Origin: Conchocele bisecta
Taxonomy: Eukaryota; Mollusca; Bivalvia; Lucinida; Thyasiridae
Assembly: GCA_029237695.1 (NCBI GenBank)
Contig: CM055265.1
Location: 122,534,834-122,598,833 of the forward strand
Direction: 5' to 3'
DNA: 64,000 nucleotides
The notes beneath the pieces were generated by a model that searched no databases, was not told the DNA's origin, and saw nothing but the letters and a program-made list of their open reading frames with translations. How positions within the stretch are numbered: position 1 is the first letter of the stretch; the number at the start of each line of letters is the position of its first letter. This document shows, one piece after another, positions 59,697 to 64,000 of this stretch. The position numbers and the translations under genes were made by a program.

Positions 59697-62600
59697 TGGA
59701 TTTAAAAATAGGAACTTTTAATGTTAAGGGTATGGGGTCAAAAAGCAAACGTCTAGAACTATTTCAATGGATGAAGGATAATGACTATAATATATGTTGT
59801 ATACAAGAAGCGCATTTTACTACCAGTGACAAACTTCAGTGGGAGAGGGAATGGGGTGGGGATGCTTATTTTAGTCGAGAAGTCAGCAATAAAGAAGGTA
59901 TATGCATCTTAATAAAACCATGTCTCGATTACGAAACTAAACAGTACGAGGATGAATTATGACCGGTCGAATACAGGTCCTTAAAATATGCATTTCCGAT
60001 AAAGATTATATACACTAATAAACATATATGGTCCAAATGAAAATAGTTTACGATTTTACCAAGATCTAGAGACATATTTAGACTCGGTCGAACATGAGAC
60101 ACTAATAATATGGGGTGACTTTAATATAATATTAGATCCGGATTTAGACAAAAAAATGGAAGAAAATATACAAACAAAAGAACAAGAGATAAATTATGTC
60201 AATCATAAATAAGTATGACCTAAATGATATATAGAGAATTCTCAATCATAATGCAAAGAAATTCATATGGCATTCAAATACTAAACCGCCAATATTTTGT
60301 CGTTTAGACTATTTTCTAATATCCGAAAATCTAATTAACGCATAACAAAAAAGTAAAATCACTACAGGATTTAAATCAGATCATTCACCAGTATATATTT
60401 ATTTACAAACACAGTGCAATGAAAGAGGTCCAGGTTATTTTTAATTAAATAATAGTATACTTTTAGCTAGAATACCAACAAATAATCAAACGTAATATAA
60501 CTGAAATAGCCGAAATTAACAGAAACGCTAATCCGAACAGATTATGGGAAATAATAAAACGTACAATAAGAAACGAAACAATTAAATATGCGTCCGTTGA
60601 AAAGAAAAAAGAACTAAAAACGGAGAAAAAGTTAATAGAAGAAATACAACATAAATAAACTATCAGAGGACACTAAAAAATTATGTGAGGGCAACCTCTC
60701 TGAATACGAATGTAGTAACAATAAAACCCCGGGTTCAGATGGTCTAACTGTTGAGTTCTATAAGATCTTTTGGAATGACATAAAACGATATTATATTGAT
60801 TCTTTTAATTATTCTTTAGCACATGGAACACTAAGTGAAATGCAAAAGCAGGGAATAATCACATTAATACCAGAAAACACAGTGACTTATCAACACTTAC
60901 AAACTGGAGACCAATATCATTACTCAATGTAGACTACAACATTGCATCCAAATAAATAGCAAATAGAATTAATCAAGTATTACCATCCATAATTGATTAT
61001 TCATAAACAGGATTTCTTAAGGGTATGTACATAAGGAAAAATATCAGAACACTTTATGAATCAATGGACTATTTAAACGAAACTGACACGTATACGTACA
61101 CCATGCTTATTCTTTTTCGCAGACTTTGAAAAGGCATTTGATACTGTGGAACATCCATTTCTTTTGAAAGGTATGGACCATTTTAATTTTGGTAACGATA
61201 TTTTGAAATGGATTAAATTGTTTTATTCTGATGCAAAAAGCTGTATTACAAACAATGGTTACTTATCAGACTTCTTTTCAATACGTAGAGGCGTGCGCCA
61301 AGGCTGTCCATTATCACCTTATCTCTTCATTATTGCCATTGAAATATTATCTAGGGAAATTAATAACGAAAAAGATATAACTGGAGTAAAAGTCGATGAT
61401 ATAGAATTGAAAAACACGATGTTTTCTGACGATGCAACTTTTATAACGGCTGGTACACAGAAATCTTTTGAAAAGTTAATTTACATAATAGACGAATTCA
61501 GTAAAATATCAGGCCTCAAGCTTAACACAAACAAATATATTGTAATGCGAGTGGGTGCTTTAAAAAAATACAAATGTGTCATAGTACTGTCCCAATAATT
61601 TGTTTAAATGGACTTCAATCAGTGCAAACACTTTAGGGATTATTTTTTTAAATGACAATACAGCTATTCATGAATACAATATTATTCCAAAAATAATAGA
61701 GTTCGAACAGTCCTTGAGAAATGGAAACAAAGAAAATTAAGTTTACTAGGAAAAATTACTGTCATTCAAACATTTGCTGCTCCAAAATTGATATACCCTT
61801 TAACAGTGGTACACGACCCTCCTGGCAATATGATTAAACGAATTAAAAATAATTTATTTAACTTTTTATGGGACAATAAGCCAGATAAAGTTAAAAGAAA
61901 CACCATAATTCAACAATATGAAAAAGGGGGTTTAAAAATGCTGGACATAGATAGTTTTATAACTTCAATAAGAGTATCTTGGGTGATACGGATATAGGTA
62001 AATGGAAATCAATTTATCAACATATCGCAGAAGAAAATATTTTTTAAATAATATCATGAAAGCGTGGGCACATGTTAACTATTCCCAAAACAATGAAACA
62101 GAAATAATTTTGAACAACTCAAATTTAAAACACCAAAATAAAACAATATTGTTTAAGGATTGGTATGATAATTTAAGGGCATAAAGTATATTGAACATAG
62201 ATATATGATTATCGGGTAAATAAATTACTACGATTTACTGAGTTTTCAGCAATATTCAACATAAGAAATGTAGATTTTATAAAATATCAAAGTATATTAA
62301 ACAGTATACGTCCATTATGGATAGAAAATATAAAAACAGAACATATTAACACACAGACACAATCGGAAGCTCTTATATATAGAGTAAAAAAAGAAAATAT
62401 GTAAATAAATACAATATGCAATACAAACAGCTCGAAAAAAAATGTGGAAGAAATAAAATCTCAACAAAAATGGACAAGCGAGTTTTCAGATGATACTCTA
62501 TGTTGGTAAAACATTTACACGTTAAGTTTCAATTGTACTATATAGATTCCACATTACACAACTTCCAATACAAATATCTGATGCGAATTCTGGGGATAAA

Positions 62601-62715
62601 TAAATTACTTTATCGCTGCAATAGTGTGAGTAGTAGCATATGTGATTTGTGTCCTATATATGTATGTTGAAAGTATAAAACACTTATTCTGGGGATGTAA
62701 TTTCATCGTTATTCT
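59697..62715 (+). pseudogene. L1/Tx1-like LINE, nearly full length but decayed
   Basis: ATG at 59,697 starts the endonuclease domain: MDLKIGTFNVKGMGSKSKR, CIQEAHF (catalytic E), then after a stop at 59,960 the motifs NIYGPNENS, IIWGDFNI, RLDYFLIS and SDHSPV. The reverse transcriptase follows at about 60,720: KTPGSDGLTVEFYKIFWND, NWRPISLLN, TGFLKG, FADFEKAFDT, GVRQGCPLSPYLF and FSDDATF, where FSDD stands in place of the usual YADD. Downstream come LFNFLWDNKPDKVKRN, YEKGGLKMLDIDSF and a possible C-D-L-C zinc motif near 62,645. Several stops and frameshifts make it non-functional. It is the same family as 19,109-19,498. Confidence 0.92.
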
Positions 62716-64000
62716 AGGAAAATATTTCATTTTTAAATGCAAATATGAAATTAATAATTATTGTTTCGGAGCCTTTTCTCGATTTAGATGTTGAAACGCG
62801 CGTGTCTGATGTTCTAAACGTAGACTCCAACAATTCACAAAATCCCATCGAGATACTAGATAGTGCATTTTCACACGAAGAAGTCGATAGTGCTATCGGT
62901 AAACTTAAACGAAACAAAAGTGCCGGAATTGATCTGCTAGCACCTGAAATATTTATTGAATCCAGAGATCATTTGACCCCATTACTGTGCAAAATATTCA
63001 ACCACTTGTATTCTAACTGCATCTATCCTGAGAGCTGGACTAGGGGAATTGTAATACCTGTTCCAAAGAAGGGAGATAGCGGGATCCAAAACAACTACAG
63101 GGGAATTACTTTGACAAGCATTTTTTCGAAAATATTTTCTCACATGCTAGACAATAGGCTGAGGAAATGGTCGGAAGAAAATTCCCTCTTGTCCAGCTCT
63201 CAATTTGGTTTCAGAAAGAATAGGAGTACAGTCGACTGTATTTTTATACTGCAATCCATAATAGAGCGAGTAATTAGGAAACGAAAGAGTTATACTGCGC
63301 ATTCGTAGATTTCCAAAAGGCATTCGATATGGTATACCGTAATGGTATTTGGTACAAGTTGAATGACCTAGGGGCATCATGTAAATTTGTACAGATGATG
63401 AACAAAATGTATCAATCAGTTAAAGCTTGTATCCGTTCTAACGGTAGAATGTCTGATTTCTTCGATAGTAGTGTAGGCGTGAAGCAAGGTGAGCCGTTAT
63501 CTCCAATATTGTTCCTATCTTCATTGATGATATGGCTGAGCATTTACGCAACAACACAGAGGCTGACTTGTTACCATCGAACAGATGCAAAATATTTCTC
63601 CTACTGTTTGCTGATGACACTGCTCTATTTGCTGAAACGGAGGAGGGTCTGCAAAGCTTGCTAAACGGTACTACACGACTATTGTAATAGATGGGGCATT
63701 ACCGTAAAACATAGGTAAAACAAAGGTGGTCGTGTTTCAGGGTAGTAACAGGCACTGTAACACCCAGTTTAAATACGCAAACACTTTTATTAGAGAATGT
63801 GAACAGCTTCACATATTTGGGCATTACATTATCATCAAATGGTAAATTTTTCCAAGCACAAAAACATCTGTCTGAGCAGGCTACAAAAGCAATTTTTTCA
63901 CTGAATAGTTTATTTGACAAGGTTCAACTCACAATTACAGATAAGTTACATTTATTTGATACGATGGTGCTGCCTATCCTGGAATACGGGTCGGAAATTT
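62716..64000 (+). pseudogene. second LINE reverse transcriptase, 5'-truncated, off window end
   Basis: The frame from about 62,745 has SAGIDLLAPEIF, PVPKKGDSGIQNNYRGI and SQFGFRKNRSTVD. A frameshift near 63,305 moves to AFVDFQKAFDMVY and VGVKQGEPLSPILF. A second near 63,510 leads to FADDTALFAETEEG, the catalytic box, and a third near 63,710 to GKTKVVVF. From about 63,790 the frame is open to the window edge (FTYLGITLSSNGKFF, PILEYGSEI). The motif set differs from the first LINE and looks like the CR1/Jockey/I/RTE side of non-LTR elements; clade not assigned. No endonuclease precedes it, so it is 5'-truncated. Confidence 0.88.

Overview
This window is eukaryotic, gene-poor and very repeat-rich, and most likely comes from a bivalve mollusc. 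The evidence for a bivalve is the pair of tRNA-headed SINEs with ACTC and AAAC tails, the palindromic GATCAG-type modules, the GGAC-rich elements ending in a TGCCACC hairpin, and the general A+T-rich texture with catgtacatg words. No bacterial operon, CRISPR array or intact protein gene is visible. The genus cannot be fixed from sequence alone.

Layout. 1-2.5 kb: three minus-strand exons that look like parts of one G2/M-phase E3-ligase-like (HECT-type) gene, possibly decayed. 2.5-4.9 kb: non-coding with a TA/TG microsatellite. 4.9-7.7 kb: a 103-bp satellite. 8.2-8.75 kb: a hairpin/GGAC interspersed element. 9.2-18.5 kb: a mosaic of 96-bp and about 102-bp satellite blocks, related to the 103-bp satellite, alternating with conserved spacer modules and split by a 1.66-kb tRNA-headed insertion. 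19.1-22.4 kb: a LINE endonuclease fragment cut by a cluster of three related TIR elements, then a CXC-family gene fragment. 23.9-24.6 kb: a long inverted repeat.

24.9-56.9 kb: one very large 37-bp satellite array, about 18 kb of unit DNA or roughly 485 units. It is interrupted by four insertions. The first is a 10.3-kb TIR-bounded block flanked by TATG. It carries a 38-bp satellite, a SINE, a foldback MITE and a 1.17-kb tandem triplication. The second is a 1.6-kb GGAC element. The third is a SINE with a 14-bp target duplication. The fourth is a 1.6-kb hAT element with a perfect 8-bp target duplication and a frameshifted transposase. The array switches strand twice, which implies an internal inversion of about 1.1 kb later split by the 10.3-kb insertion.

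57-59.7 kb: non-coding. 59.7-64 kb: two decayed non-LTR retrotransposons head to tail, the second running off the window end.

There is no gene pathway to describe. The logic of the window is a layered record of satellite birth, inversion, transposition and segmental duplication. The most unusual items are the 37-bp array with its strand-switch palindrome, the 10.3-kb TATG-flanked insertion, the recent 1.17-kb triplication, and the three satellite families built on one interspersed palindromic module. All copy counts are estimates from spacing, and all homology calls are from memory of protein families without a database search.
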